A stretch of 64,000 bases of DNA, taken from Micromonospora zingiberis. Lineage in GTDB: Bacteria > Actinomycetota > Actinomycetes > Mycobacteriales > Micromonosporaceae. Numbering within the stretch: position 1 is the stretch's first letter; each line of letters opens with the position of its first letter. This document shows positions 40,749 through 50,019 of the stretch, in pieces. The notes beneath the pieces were generated by a model. It was not told the origin of the DNA. It saw nothing but the letters and a program-made list of their open reading frames with translations, and made no database searches. The stretch is taken from contig NZ_SJJR01000002.1 of the NCBI RefSeq assembly GCF_004331455.1, positions 124,001 to 188,000 of the forward strand. The letters are read 5' to 3'. A program made the translations under genes and the position numbers.

Positions 40749-41618
40749 ATGTCGACCTTGGCTTACGAGATCGTGGACGTGTTCACCGACCGTCCGTACG
40801 CGGGGAACCCGCTCGCGGTGGTGTTCGGCGCCGAAGGGCTGGCCACCGACCAGATGCAGGCGTTGGCCCGGGAGTTCAACCTCTCGGAGACCGTCTTCGT
40901 GCTGCCCCCCACTCAGGTCGGCGTCACCTACCGGGCGCGGATCTTCACCCCGACCGACGAACTGCCCTTCGCCGGCCACCCCAGCGTGGGCGCGGCGGTG
41001 ACCGCGAGCCGGCGCGGCCTGTTCGGGGCGGGTCAGGTCACCCAGGAGTGCGGCGCCGGTGTGCTGCCGATCGAGGTGACCGAGACCGGCGCGACGCTGA
41101 CCGGTGGCATGCCGACGCTCGGTCCCGAACTGGACCCGGAGCCGTTGCTGGAGATGGCCGGCCTGGTGGCCGGCGACCACGTCGGTCCGCCGGCCCGGGT
41201 GGCCGGCTGCGGCCTGGAGTTCCCCTTCCTGCCGGTGCACCCCGACGCGCTGGCCCGGGCACAGGTCGATTCGATCGCGGCACGGCGGTACGGGATCGAG
41301 CATGTCAGCGTTTTCTCCTGGGACGCGCAGACGCAAACCGCGTACGCCCGGGTCTTCGTCCCTGGTCTCGGCATTCCGGAGGATCCGGCGACCGGCTCGG
41401 CGGCGCTCGGGTTGGGGGTGTGGCTGATCGCCAGTGGCCTGTTGCCCGGTGACGGACGATCGTCGTACACCGTGCGACAGGGCGTCGAGATGGGTCGGCC
41501 GTCGTCGCTGGCCTGCACGGTCACCGCGGCTGGCGGTGTCGCGCAGGGCGCCACCGTCGCCGGTCAGGTGATGGCCGTGGCCAGCGGAGAGATCCTGATT
41601 CCGCCGTTCGTCGGCTGA
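40749..41618 (+). CDS. PhzF-family isomerase/epimerase
   Basis: A 289-residue protein of the PhzF/diaminopimelate-epimerase fold, with YEIVDVFTDRPYAGNPLAVVF, REFNLSETVFVLPP, RIFTPTDELPFAGHPSVGAA and PATGSAALGLGVWL. The catalytic glutamate of PhzF lies in the SETVF segment. Most family members have unknown substrates; no phenazine genes are nearby, so phenazine synthesis is not implied. A TAGGGT box ends 8 bases before the ATG, consistent with a leaderless message. It is divergent from the MgtE-like gene. Confidence 0.88.
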   Translation: MSTLAYEIVDVFTDRPYAGNPLAVVFGAEGLATDQMQALAREFNLSETVFVLPPTQVGVTYRARIFTPTDELPFAGHPSVGAAVTASRRGLFGAGQVTQECGAGVLPIEVTETGATLTGGMPTLGPELDPEPLLEMAGLVAGDHVGPPARVAGCGLEFPFLPVHPDALARAQVDSIAARRYGIEHVSVFSWDAQTQTAYARVFVPGLGIPEDPATGSAALGLGVWLIASGLLPGDGRSSYTVRQGVEMGRPSSLACTVTAAGGVAQGATVAGQVMAVASGEILIPPFVG

Positions 41619-41656
41619 CCGGCCGGCGCCGGACGGGTCAGGTACGAGAGGATGCC

Positions 41657-42166
41657 GTGGTGACCGACGAGCGCGACAGCACCCCACTTGTCGACGAGGC
41701 GATGAAGAAGGCGTCCGTGGCCTGGATCGCGGTGGCCGGCGGCCCGGCCCTCGCGCTGTGGTGTGTGCCGTTGGAGGGTGCGCTGTTCGTGGTCAGCGGC
41801 CCCGGTGAGCAGGCCGCGCCAGGGTTGGCCGAGGCCGACGAGGCGCAGGTGACGCTCCGCGGTGACCATGGCGGTCGGATCGTGACCTGGCTGGCCCGGG
41901 TGTCCCGGGTGGCGCCCGGCACCGACGAGTGGGACACGCTGGCCCCGCTGGTGGGCGCGAAACGGCTCAACGCGCCCGGTCCGACCGCCGAGCTGGTGGC
42001 CCGTTGGGCGACCGACGGCTGCGCGCTGGTCCGGCTGGCTCCGAGCGGGAACGCGGTGCACGGCGCAGACTTGCCGGCCGACTCGCTCGCCGAGGCGACC
42101 CGGCCGGCGCCGGTGGTCCGGGCCGTTCGAAAGCCGTTCCGGTTGCACCGGGTGCGCCGCCGCTGA
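41657..42166 (+). CDS. Uncharacterised protein, possibly FMN-binding split-barrel
   Basis: A 169-residue protein (VVTDERDSTPLVDEAMKKAS onward) with alternating beta segments (VAWIAVAGGPALALWCVPL, GALFVVSGPGEQ, GGRIVTWLARVSRVAPG) and a basic tail FRLHRVRRR. The pattern recalls pyridoxamine-oxidase-like split barrels of actinobacteria, but no diagnostic motif proves it. Start GTG 41657 or 41660. Nothing in its surroundings suggests a partner. Confidence 0.65.
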   Translation: MVTDERDSTPLVDEAMKKASVAWIAVAGGPALALWCVPLEGALFVVSGPGEQAAPGLAEADEAQVTLRGDHGGRIVTWLARVSRVAPGTDEWDTLAPLVGAKRLNAPGPTAELVARWATDGCALVRLAPSGNAVHGADLPADSLAEATRPAPVVRAVRKPFRLHRVRRR

Positions 42167-42209
42167 CGGCCCCGGCCGGGTGGCCGCCCGGAGGCGGTCG
42201 GCGGAGCGC

Positions 42210-42914
42210 TCACCAGGGCACCGCCACCGGCCTGCTGTCGACCATCGCGACCACCTCGCCGAGGGTGGCCAACGCCGGCCCGGCCCAGCCGCTGTCGACG
42301 TTGAAGACCAGGTGGTCAGCCAGGTCGGGGGTGGCCAGCCGGACGGCAGTCAGCCCGGCGTGCTGCGCACCGGTCAACTCCTGGCTGCCGCCGTCGCCGA
42401 CGTAGAGGCAGTCCGCTGGCGGCAGGCCCAACCGGGCGCAGGCGGCCAGGTAGAGCGCCGGGTCCGGCTTGCAGCGGCCCAGCTGGATCGAGAAGATCCG
42501 TACGTCCAGCAGTGGCGCGACGGCCAGCTCCGGCAGCAACACCGGCAGTTCGTGGGTGCAGTCGCTGATCACCCCGGTCCGCATGCCACGCGCCCGCAGC
42601 GCCCGCAGGGTCGGCACCGCGTCCGCCCGTAGCCGGGTGTCGGCGCGGATGGCCTGTTGCCGGCAGGCCACCGCCGCCCGCAGGGCGTCCTCCGGTGGGC
42701 GTACGCCGGCCTGTTCGCAGACCCAGCGCAGCGTCGCCTCGGCGCTGCCGAAGCGTCCGCAGGCGCGTTCGTAGAAGCTGCGGTCGAGCACCTCGACGAA
42801 GGTGTCCGGCGGGCAACCGAGCAGCTCGGCGGTGGTGCGGTGACCGACGCCACGCTGGACCGGTCGGGTCAGCGTGCCGAAGAAGTCGAACAGCACCGCC
42901 TGGAACCTGGGCAT
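42210..42914 (-). CDS. HAD-superfamily hydrolase
   Basis: A 234-residue haloacid-dehalogenase-like protein: nucleophile motif FQAVLFDFFGTLTRPV, a helical cap (about residues 20-90), motif II VISDCTHE, then the lysine and the acidic motif CLYVGDGGSQELTGAQHAGL. The residue two after the nucleophile is Phe, not Asp, as in some dehalogenase-like members; phosphatase activity on a small metabolite is the usual role but cannot be specified. Confidence 0.88.
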   Translation of the reverse strand: MPRFQAVLFDFFGTLTRPVQRGVGHRTTAELLGCPPDTFVEVLDRSFYERACGRFGSAEATLRWVCEQAGVRPPEDALRAAVACRQQAIRADTRLRADAVPTLRALRARGMRTGVISDCTHELPVLLPELAVAPLLDVRIFSIQLGRCKPDPALYLAACARLGLPPADCLYVGDGGSQELTGAQHAGLTAVRLATPDLADHLVFNVDSGWAGPALATLGEVVAMVDSRPVAVPW

Positions 42915-43019
42915 GGGTGAGCGCCTCCGGCGCGAGTGAGGAGTCCCAACGGGACGGGCGTGATCGTAACCGAATGCTGACGGACCGTGTTGCCCGCTGG
43001 CGTGTGAGGATTACCCCTC

Positions 43020-43982
43020 GTGCCCCTCGAACCGCACCGCCCCCCGCGTGACCTGCTCACCACCGGCGCACTGGCGCTCGCCGTCGTCGCGGTCTCGTCG
43101 TCCGCTCCGCTGATCGCCTTCGCCGCCGCGCCCGCACTGGCGGTGGCGTTCTGGCGCAACATGATCGCGGTCGGTGTGCTGAGCCCGTTCGCGTTGACCC
43201 GGCGGCGGGCCGAGTTCCGCTCCCTGATGACCGGCGCCGGACGGCGGGAGGGCATGTTCTGCGTCCTGTCCGGGGTGGCGCTGGCGGCGCACTTCGCCAC
43301 CTGGATGCCGAGCGCCAAGCTCACCTCGGTGGCCGCGGCGACGGCACTGGTCGCCACCCAGCCGGTCTGGCAGGGACTGATCGCCCGCGCCCAGGGCCGC
43401 CGGCTGCCGTCCGGGGTGTGGGTCGGCGTCGGCATCGCGGTCGTCGGTGCCGTGCTGGCCACCGGCGCCGACTTCACGGTCTCCGCCGAGGCGTTCGCCG
43501 GTGATCTGCTGGCGGTGGTCGGCGGCATGTTCGCGGCGGTCTACACGGCGCTGGGCGAGCGGGCCCGGGTCACGGTCAGCACCGCCACCTACACCACGAT
43601 CTGCTACGCGGTCTGCGCGCTGATCCTGCTGGTGGTCTGCCTCATCGCCCGGGTACCGCTGGGTGGCTTCGACACCGGGACGTGGCTGGCGGTGCTGGCT
43701 CTGGTGGTCGGTGCCCAACTGCTCGGCCACTCGATGTTCAGCTACGCGCTGCGGCGGATCTCGGCCACCACGATCAGCGTGCTGATCCTGCTGGAGGCGC
43801 CCGGCGCGGCCCTGATCGGCTGGGCGTGGTTGGGGCAGCTGCCCGACCCGGTGACCCTGCCCGGCCTGGCGTTGTTGCTGGCCGGAGTCGCCGTGGTGGT
43901 GCTCTCCAGCGCCCGTACGGCCCGCCGCTCGGCCCGGGTGAGCACCGCCGTGCCGGCGGACGCCGCGCCGGTGCGCGACTGA
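43020..43982 (+). CDS. EamA-family (DMT) transporter
   Basis: A 320-residue integral membrane protein with about ten helices in two EamA repeats (LLTTGALALAVVAVSSSAPLIAF; VAAATALVATQPVWQGLIAR; LLAVVGGMFAAVYTALGERARV; ISVLILLEAPGAALIGWAWLG). Such proteins export amino acids, nucleosides or other metabolites; the substrate here is unknown. Start GTG 43020. Confidence 0.88.
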   Translation: MPLEPHRPPRDLLTTGALALAVVAVSSSAPLIAFAAAPALAVAFWRNMIAVGVLSPFALTRRRAEFRSLMTGAGRREGMFCVLSGVALAAHFATWMPSAKLTSVAAATALVATQPVWQGLIARAQGRRLPSGVWVGVGIAVVGAVLATGADFTVSAEAFAGDLLAVVGGMFAAVYTALGERARVTVSTATYTTICYAVCALILLVVCLIARVPLGGFDTGTWLAVLALVVGAQLLGHSMFSYALRRISATTISVLILLEAPGAALIGWAWLGQLPDPVTLPGLALLLAGVAVVVLSSARTARRSARVSTAVPADAAPVRD

Positions 43983-43988
43983 CGCCGG

Positions 43989-44363
43989 TCAGACCTCGTG
44001 CACCTCCAGCACCTGCGTGTGCGGTGCGGCGTCGCCCAGTTCCGCCCGCAGGGCGACCCGCTGCGGATCGACCAGGAACCCTTCGTAGCCGGCCCGGTCG
44101 TCGAACCGGATGACGTGTACCTCGGTACCCGCGTCGTCGGTACGCAGCCGCCGCTCCACCCGGCCACCGTGCCGGGGTAGCAGGGCGAGCACCTGGTCCT
44201 CGTACCGCTGGCCGGCCTCGATCGCGGCGTCGGCCATCCGCACCAGCGCGACCAGGCGCACCGCGGCGGCCGAATCGCTGTCGGCGTCGGTGACCCGTAC
44301 CGACAGCTCCGCCTCGTCGTCGGCGCCGCTCGCCCGAACGCTGGCGTTCCCCGTGGTCGTCAC
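43989..44363 (-). CDS. Small uncharacterised protein (dimeric alpha/beta-barrel type suspected)
   Basis: A 124-residue protein with LSVRVTDADSDSAAAVRLVALVRMADAA, EDQVLALLPRHGGRVERRLRT and TEVHVIRFDDRAGYEGFLVDPQR. The latter recalls EthD/DUF1330-like ferredoxin-fold barrels, where a strand pairs with a partner subunit. A GATACT box ends 6 bases before the GTG at 44363, suggesting a leaderless message. I cannot assign a function. Confidence 0.7.
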   Translation of the reverse strand: MTTTGNASVRASGADDEAELSVRVTDADSDSAAAVRLVALVRMADAAIEAGQRYEDQVLALLPRHGGRVERRLRTDDAGTEVHVIRFDDRAGYEGFLVDPQRVALRAELGDAAPHTQVLEVHEV

Positions 44364-44464
44364 GGGCGGAGTATCCCAACACCCCTCGATTCCCGCGACC
44401 CCGTCGCCCGGGTGGTGGTGGACGGCCTGAGCGGCGACCAGGTCCGGCCGGGGGGGCGCTCCGC

Positions 44465-45310
44465 TCAGGCGGGAAGGCCGACGGCGGCGGCGCTGGCGGT
44501 CCAGAGCCGGGCGGCGAGCTGCGGGTCGGCCGCCTTGCGCAGCGGGCGGCGGGGCCGGCAGTCGAAGTAGTAGCCGCCGTCGAGCAGCCGGGACTGATGC
44601 TGGTTGGCCAGCCACACCAGGGTCTGGGCGCCCTTGACCGGGCCGCGCAGCGGCAGCAGTCGCATGCCCGCCGCGATCAGCCGGCTCTCGCTGCCGAACC
44701 TGGTCCGCACCACCCCGGGGTGGAAGCAGTACGAGGCGACCGCCGGCCAGCGCCGGGCCGCCTCCGCCGTGAACAGGATGTTCGCCTGCTTGCTGGTGCC
44801 GTACGCGCTCATCGGGCGGTAGCGGCGCAGCGGGGCGTTGAAGTCGTCCGGGTCGAGCGCGCCGCTGCGGTGCGCGCCGGAGGCGGTCACCACCATCCGC
44901 CGGACCCGGTCGGCCAGCAGGTTGCCGAGCAGGAACGGCGCCAGATGGTTGGCCTGGATGGACAGTTCGAAGCCGTCGACCGTGGTGACCGGCTGGAGCA
45001 CGATGGCGCCGGCGTTGTTGGCCAGCACGTCGATCCGGTCGTACGCGGCCCGCAGCTGCTCGGCCAACTGCCGGACGTCGTCGAGCACGGCGAAGTCCGC
45101 GCGGAACACCTCCGGGCGTTCGCCGGACGCCTCGCGTAGCTCGTCGGCCGCGCTACGCAACCGGGACGGATCGCGACCGACCAGCACCACCTGGTCACCG
45201 CGACGAGCCAGGTCGATGGCGGCGGCCAGGCCGATGCCGGAACTGGCTCCGGTCACCACCACCAGCCGGCGGCCAGTGAGATCTTCCACAGGTCCATTCT
45301 CCCCGGTCAC
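44465..45310 (-). CDS. Short-chain dehydrogenase/reductase (retinol-dehydrogenase-like)
   Basis: A 281-residue SDR with LVVVTGASSGIGLAAAIDLARRGD (cofactor motif), VLANNAGAIVL, MVVTASGAH and the active-site pair YGTSKQANILF. The ending (CFHPGVVRTRF, LLDGGYYFDCRPRRP) is typical of the retinol-dehydrogenase-like group in actinobacteria. The substrate is unknown. It is monocistronic. Confidence 0.88.
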   Translation of the reverse strand: MTGENGPVEDLTGRRLVVVTGASSGIGLAAAIDLARRGDQVVLVGRDPSRLRSAADELREASGERPEVFRADFAVLDDVRQLAEQLRAAYDRIDVLANNAGAIVLQPVTTVDGFELSIQANHLAPFLLGNLLADRVRRMVVTASGAHRSGALDPDDFNAPLRRYRPMSAYGTSKQANILFTAEAARRWPAVASYCFHPGVVRTRFGSESRLIAAGMRLLPLRGPVKGAQTLVWLANQHQSRLLDGGYYFDCRPRRPLRKAADPQLAARLWTASAAAVGLPA

Positions 45311-45395
45311 GGCACGAGGTTACCGTGACGCCGCAATGGCTCTGGGATCGTCGAGCCAGCCCCGCGCCCGCCACGGCCGCGCGGGCCCGTGCCGG

Positions 45396-45923
45396 TCAGA
45401 CCGTGGACGAGCTGGCGATAGCGAAGCCGATCAGGATGACGTAGACCGCGATCGCCAGGACGAGCAGGCCGGTGAGGACCCAGCCGACGATGATGGCGGC
45501 CTTGGCCATGCCCTCGCCGCCCTCGCCCTTCTCCCGGATCTGGCGCAGGGCGACGTGTCCCATGATCGCGCCGATCGGCGCGGTGATGCACGAGCCGATG
45601 CCGATCAGGGCGAGCACCAGCGCGACGATGGCCAGCGGGTTCGTCTGCTGCGGCGGCGGATAGCCGTAGCCCGGCGGCGGATACCCGTAGCCGGGGTGCG
45701 GCGGCGGATAGCCGGCCGGCGGGTACGGCGCGGCTGCCGGCGGCGTACCGAACTCCGATTTCATGCCGCCGTACGGGTCGGCGGGTTGGTAGGGGTCGTA
45801 CCCGGTGGGCTGGGACGGCACGGGTGGCTGCGGGCTCACCGGCAGGGTGGGGTCGGCCGGTGGAGTGGAAGGCTGACCGGTCGACGAGGGGTCGGGCCAG
45901 CCGCCGGACGAGGGCTGTGTCAT
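45396..45923 (-). CDS. Proline-rich DUF4190 membrane protein
   Basis: A 175-residue protein. Residues 1-95 are a proline/tyrosine/glycine-rich cytoplasmic tail (repeats of the type GYGYPPPG). Two membrane helices form the DUF4190 region (NPLAIVALVLALIGIGSCITAPIGAIMGHVALRQI; AAIIVGWVLTGLLVLAIAVYVILIGFAIA). A second gene of the same kind lies at 46959-47450. The function is unknown. ATG 45923 follows GGAAG. Confidence 0.82.
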   Translation of the reverse strand: MTQPSSGGWPDPSSTGQPSTPPADPTLPVSPQPPVPSQPTGYDPYQPADPYGGMKSEFGTPPAAAPYPPAGYPPPHPGYGYPPPGYGYPPPQQTNPLAIVALVLALIGIGSCITAPIGAIMGHVALRQIREKGEGGEGMAKAAIIVGWVLTGLLVLAIAVYVILIGFAIASSSTV

Positions 45924-46196
45924 CGGGCTCACTTCCATCGCAAGATCGGGCGGAGTCAGCGTAGCCACCATCCGCCATGACGACGCGCCGTCCCCGACCC
46001 AGGGTGCCGCGTTGCCCGAGGCGGTGGCGCAGGGCAGGATCTCGGCATGGGGATTGACGCGCGTGCGGCGGACCGGTCCGGCAGTAGACCGAGGCGGGAC
46101 ATCAGCCGGCCCGGTGTGGCTCGGCGTCCTCGCGCCGCCGTGCCGGCCGGGGCGGAGGAACACGACTCGCCGGCCGTACTGCCCGAGCCGGTGACC

Positions 46197-46952
46197 ATGC
46201 GGTTGGACGGCAAGGTGGCCCTGGTGACCGGTGCCGGCAGCCCGGACGGCATCGGGTACGCCACGGCCCGACGGTTGACCGACCTGGGTGCTCGGGTGGC
46301 GATCGTCTCCACCACCCGGCGAATCCACGAGCGGGCGGGTGAACTCGGGGTGACCGGATTCGTCGCCGACCTCACCGACGAGTCGGAGGTCGGCGCGTTG
46401 GCCGACGCGGTGGCCGAGCAACTCGGTGACGTGGAGGTCCTGGTCAACAACGCCGGACTGGCCAGCCGGGCCTCGCCGGAGGTGCTGCGCCCGGTGGCCC
46501 AGCTCAGCTACGACGAGTGGCGGGGCGAGATCGACCGGAACCTCACCACCGCGTTCCTGTGCAGTCGGGCCTTCATCGGCGGGATGGCCGAGCGGGGCTG
46601 GGGTCGGATCGTGAACCTGTCGGCCACCGCCGGCCCGGTGAACGCGTTGCCCACCGAGGCGGCGTACGCGGCGGCCAAGGCGGGTGTGGTGGGGCTGACC
46701 CGGGCCCTGGCGATGGAGATGATCGCCGACGGGGTGACCGTCAACGCGGTCGCCCCGGGCACCATCCACACGGCAGCGTCGACGATGGCCGAGATCAAGC
46801 AGGGCCTGGGCACCCCCGTGGGCCGTCCCGGTACCCCGGACGAGGTGGCCGCCGCGATCACCTTCCTCTGCTCGCCGGCCGCGTCGTACATCACCGGGCA
46901 GATGCTGGTGGTGGATGGCGGCAACAGTGTGCGGGAGGCCGAGTTCCGCTGA
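46197..46952 (+). CDS. SDR-family oxidoreductase (FabG-like)
   Basis: A 251-residue short-chain dehydrogenase: [75 protein letters not shown] and the end [12 protein letters not shown]. The cofactor loop has the inserted SPDGIG form. The frame is open upstream to 46047, but homology begins at [10 protein letters not shown], so I use ATG 46197 (GTG 46191 is possible). The substrate is unknown. Confidence 0.9.
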   Translation: MRLDGKVALVTGAGSPDGIGYATARRLTDLGARVAIVSTTRRIHERAGELGVTGFVADLTDESEVGALADAVAEQLGDVEVLVNNAGLASRASPEVLRPVAQLSYDEWRGEIDRNLTTAFLCSRAFIGGMAERGWGRIVNLSATAGPVNALPTEAAYAAAKAGVVGLTRALAMEMIADGVTVNAVAPGTIHTAASTMAEIKQGLGTPVGRPGTPDEVAAAITFLCSPAASYITGQMLVVDGGNSVREAEFR

Positions 46953-46958
46953 CGCCGC

Positions 46959-47450
46959 TCAGGAGTACCGGCCGTCCGAGCCGGCCCAGAGCGCCAGCGC
47001 CAGCCAGCCGCAGCAGGCCAACAGGTAGATGCCGGTGAAGACGTAGCTGAGGATCAACCCCCAGGTGGCGAGCTGTTCGCCCTGTTCGCCGCTGGTGCGC
47101 AGCTGCCGCTTGGCCAGGTGCCCGAGGGCGATGCCGGCGGGCGCGAAGACGAACGCGAAGACCAGCGACAGGACGGCCAGCACGTTGGTGCCACCACCAC
47201 CGCCGCCTCCGGGCGGTGACGGTGGGCCGTACTGCCCGTAGGGCACCTGCGGGGTGTACGGCGGTTGCTGTCCCCACTGCTGGCCGTGCGGCGGCTGACC
47301 CGGGTGCTCGTACGACGGCTGCCCGTACGCCGGCTGTCCGGGGTGCGGCGGCTGCGGCTCGCCCGGCGGCCCGTACTGCGGCTGCCCGTACGGCGAGGGC
47401 GGCGGCTCGTAGGGCGACGGCGGTTGGTCCGGCTCTGGCGGTTGGCCCAC
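46959..47450 (-). CDS. Proline-rich DUF4190 membrane protein
   Basis: A 163-residue relative of the protein at 45396-45923. It has a long Pro/Gln/Tyr-rich N-terminal tail, a glycine run, then two membrane helices (NVLAVLSLVFAFVFAPAGIALGHLA; WGLILSYVFTGIYLLACCGWLALALW). The GTG at 47450 follows GGGGGAG. Two DUF4190 genes flanking an unrelated SDR suggest local duplication followed by insertion. Confidence 0.82.
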   Translation of the reverse strand: MGQPPEPDQPPSPYEPPPSPYGQPQYGPPGEPQPPHPGQPAYGQPSYEHPGQPPHGQQWGQQPPYTPQVPYGQYGPPSPPGGGGGGGTNVLAVLSLVFAFVFAPAGIALGHLAKRQLRTSGEQGEQLATWGLILSYVFTGIYLLACCGWLALALWAGSDGRYS

Positions 47451-47593
47451 GCTGATCTCCCCCGTCCGCCGTACCGGCTTCCGCAGGCTGCCGGTAGCTG
47501 TCGGATGACACCCCCATTGCGGGACGCTACCTGCACCGGACCCTTTTCACAGCGGATCGCGGGACTGGCCGCGTCGCCGGTCCGCCCGGCGGT

Positions 47594-48001
47594 TCAGCCC
47601 AGCCGGGTCAGGTTCGCGGCGGCCCGCTCGACGATGAGGCACCGGTTCTCGACGTAGTCGATCCCGGCCTGCTGGGCGATCTGGCGGGCCTGCGGCGACA
47701 CGATGCCCAGTTGCAACCAGACCGCCGGGGCACCGATCGCCACCGCTTCGCGAACCACCTCGACGGCGTCCTCTGCCGGCCGGAACACGTCGACCAGGTC
47801 GACCGGGTGCGGAATGTCGGCCAGGGAGCGGTACACCGGCTCGCCGAACAACTCGTCGGCGGTCGGGTTGACCGGGATGATCCGCCAGCCGTACCGCTGC
47901 ATCTCCGCCGGCACGCGGTGGGCCGCCTTGCTCGGGTCGCGGGAGGCGCCGACGACGGCGATCACGGCGGATTCGGCGAGGATCTGCTGAGCGGAGCGCA
48001 C
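47594..48001 (-). CDS. CoA-binding protein (YccU-like)
   Basis: A 135-residue Rossmann-fold protein of the CoA-binding domain family: VIAVVGASRDPSKAAHRVPAEMQRYGWRIIPVNP, DVFRPAEDAVEVVREAVAIGAPAVWLQLGI and the end IDYVENRCLIVE. Such single-domain proteins bind CoA or nucleotides; their role is not established. It is monocistronic. Confidence 0.88.
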   Translation of the reverse strand: MRSAQQILAESAVIAVVGASRDPSKAAHRVPAEMQRYGWRIIPVNPTADELFGEPVYRSLADIPHPVDLVDVFRPAEDAVEVVREAVAIGAPAVWLQLGIVSPQARQIAQQAGIDYVENRCLIVERAAANLTRLG

Positions 48002-48051
48002 CCGCCGACTGTAGTCGTACCGGGTCCGGTTCGCCCGGGTCGACGTGGCTG

Positions 48052-49095
48052 CTAGAGAAGGCTGAGCTGTTCGGGTGCGGGGGTGGGCGATCTCGGCACC
48101 TGGCGATGCTCACCCCGGTCGGGCCGGTGCAGGCCGTGCCGGCGAGCGGCGATGCGAACCCGGGCGGTCAGTTCCCGCTGGTAGGACTGCGGAGCATAGG
48201 CGCCGGACCGGTACAACTCCTGGTAGCGGGGGACCAGTTGGGGATGCTCCCGGGCGAGCCAGTGCGCGTACCACTCGCGGGCGCCGGTGCGCAGGTGCAG
48301 TGGCAGCGGTGTCACGCTGGCCGCCCCGGCGGCGGCGATCGCCGCGACGGTGGCCTCGATCGACTCGTCGCTGTCGCTGAGCCCGGGCAGGATCGGTGCC
48401 ATCAGCACCCCGACCTCGAAGCCCGCGTCGGCGAACTGGCGTACCGCGTCGAGCCGCCGCCGTGGGCTCGGCGTGCCCGGCTCGACCGAGCGCCACAGCC
48501 GCTCGTCGACGAAGCCCACCGAGAACGACACCCCGACCCGGGTGACCTGCGCCGCCTGCCGGAGCAGCGGCAGGTCGCGCAGGATCAACGTGCCCTTGGT
48601 CAGGATCGAGAACGGGTTGGCGAAGTCGCGCAGCGCCTCGATGATCGGCGGCATGAGCCGGTAACGCCCCTCGGCCCGCTGATAGCAGTCGACGTTGGTG
48701 CCCATCGCCACGTGCGCGCCTCGCCAGCGTGGCGCGGCCAACTCGCGGCGCAGCAGCTCACCGGCGTTGACCTTGACGACCACCTGCCGGTCGAAGTCCG
48801 CCCCGGCGTCGAAGTCGAGGTAGGTGTGGGTGTTGCGGGCGAAGCAGTACAGGCAGGCGTGGCTACAGCCCCGGTACGGGTTCACCGTCCATTCGAACGG
48901 AACGCGGGAGGCCCCGGGGACCTTGTTGAGGAGCGACCTGGCGTGCACCTCGTAGAAGGTCATGCCGGCGAAACCGGGGGTGTCGAAGGTGCGGACGACT
49001 GCACCGGGCAGCGCCAGCGGCAGGGGTGGCGTCGCTGGCGCTGCCCGGCCGGGTGTGCCCTCGACCGGGGGAGCGGCGAGGTTGTCCCAGCGCAT
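48052..49095 (-). CDS. Radical SAM protein of the Rv2578c family
   Basis: A 347-residue radical SAM enzyme related to the SplB-like proteins widespread in actinobacteria. The cluster motif is NPYRGCSHACLYCFAR, and other conserved blocks are NTHTYLDFDAGADFDRQVVVK, TNVDCYQRAEG, SILTKGTLILRD and GVLMAPILPGLSD. Photoproduct lyase activity has not been shown for this family, so the substrate is unknown. I start at ATG 49095 (MRWDNLAAPP) because family members begin there. Confidence 0.9.
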   Translation of the reverse strand: MRWDNLAAPPVEGTPGRAAPATPPLPLALPGAVVRTFDTPGFAGMTFYEVHARSLLNKVPGASRVPFEWTVNPYRGCSHACLYCFARNTHTYLDFDAGADFDRQVVVKVNAGELLRRELAAPRWRGAHVAMGTNVDCYQRAEGRYRLMPPIIEALRDFANPFSILTKGTLILRDLPLLRQAAQVTRVGVSFSVGFVDERLWRSVEPGTPSPRRRLDAVRQFADAGFEVGVLMAPILPGLSDSDESIEATVAAIAAAGAASVTPLPLHLRTGAREWYAHWLAREHPQLVPRYQELYRSGAYAPQSYQRELTARVRIAARRHGLHRPDRGEHRQVPRSPTPAPEQLSLL

Positions 49096-49178
49096 GGGCA
49101 CTATTCGAACACATGTGCGACAGGGTGGCAAGTGGCTCGCCAGGTGTACGCGGCCCGCCAGCGGGGGACGATGGGGAG

Positions 49179-49592
49179 ATGGCGACGTCGACCTTCGTCT
49201 ACGACGGGGACTGCGGGTTCTGTAGCCGCTGTGCGCAGTTCATCCAGCGACGGATTCCGACCGAGGCCCGGGTGATCCCCTGGCAGTTCGCCGACCTCGA
49301 CCGCCTCGGCCTGACCGAGGCCGAGTGCGAGGAGGCGGTGCAGTGGGTGGGTGCCGACGGCACTCGTGCGGCCGGCCCGGACGCCATCGCCGCCTTGCTC
49401 GGTGGCAGTGCGGCGCACTGGCGGGTGGCCGGAGCCGGACTGCGCTTCGCGCCGGTGCGGGCCGCCGCCTGGCCCGCGTACCGCTGGGTGGCCCGCAACC
49501 GGCATCGGCTGCCGGGCGCTACGCCGACCTGTGCCCTGCCCCGCACGCCTAGGCTCTCGTCCGCGGATCTTGGCACGAAACGGCCCCTATAA
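49179..49592 (+). CDS. DCC-family thiol-disulfide oxidoreductase-like protein (DUF393)
   Basis: A 137-residue protein with the defining motif FVYDGDCGFCSRCAQFI followed by a thioredoxin-like fold (IPWQFADLDRLGLTEAECEEAVQWV). Its last residues (SSADLGTKRPL) are encoded inside a dispersed palindrome, and the stop codon TAA lies in the palindrome loop. The natural C-terminus may have been replaced when the repeat arrived. The function is unknown; the CxxC suggests redox activity. Confidence 0.87.
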   Translation: MATSTFVYDGDCGFCSRCAQFIQRRIPTEARVIPWQFADLDRLGLTEAECEEAVQWVGADGTRAAGPDAIAALLGGSAAHWRVAGAGLRFAPVRAAAWPAYRWVARNRHRLPGATPTCALPRTPRLSSADLGTKRPL

Positions 49593-49615
49593 AGGCCGTT
49601 TCGTACCAAGATCCG
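49564..49615. repeat. Dispersed palindrome, copy 2
   Basis: Arms of 22 bases beginning CGGATCTTGGCACGAAACGG (49564-49585) and its reverse complement (49594-49615), with one mismatch, enclose an 8-nt loop. The loop supplies the stop codon of the DCC-family gene. It also lies before the convergent thioredoxin gene, where it can act as a terminator. Confidence 0.85.
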
Positions 49616-49656
49616 TGAGAGACGGTGGTGCGGCGGACCTCGGCCACCACCGGTTT

Positions 49657-50019
49657 TTAGTGCTTGTGGTCGGCGAGCTTCTTGCGGACGTCGTCCATGT
49701 CCAGCGCCCGGACCTGCTCGATGAGGTTCTCCAGGGCCGACTCCGGCAGCGCGCCCGGTTGGGAGAAGACGATCACGCCGTCGCGGATGGCCATGATCGT
49801 GGGGATGGACCGGATGTCGAACTTGGCGGCGATCTCCTGCTGCGCCTCCGTGTCGACCTTGCCGAAGGTGATGTCGGAGTGCTTTCCGGACGAGCGCTCG
49901 TAGACCGGGGCGAACCGCTTGCAGGGGCCGCACCAGTCGGCCCAGAAGTCGACCAGAACGATGCCGTCGCTCTCGGTCACCTGGTCGAAGTTAGCCGTGG
50001 TCAGCTCGACGGTTGCCAT
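49657..50019 (-). CDS. trx: Thioredoxin
   Basis: A 120-residue thioredoxin with the active site VLVDFWADWCGPCKRFAPV, the cis-proline segment SIPTIMAIRDG and the usual length plus a short charged C-terminus (DMDDVRKKLADHKH). It reduces protein disulfides with electrons from thioredoxin reductase. The ATG at 50019 follows GGAGAG. A SigR-like promoter precedes it, so induction by thiol oxidation is likely. Confidence 0.93.
   Translation of the reverse strand: MATVELTTANFDQVTESDGIVLVDFWADWCGPCKRFAPVYERSSGKHSDITFGKVDTEAQQEIAAKFDIRSIPTIMAIRDGVIVFSQPGALPESALENLIEQVRALDMDDVRKKLADHKH

Noticed and set aside
40749..41618. Phenazine pathway, suggested by the PhzF-like gene
   Set aside because: No other phz gene is nearby and the PhzF fold is widespread in unrelated metabolism.
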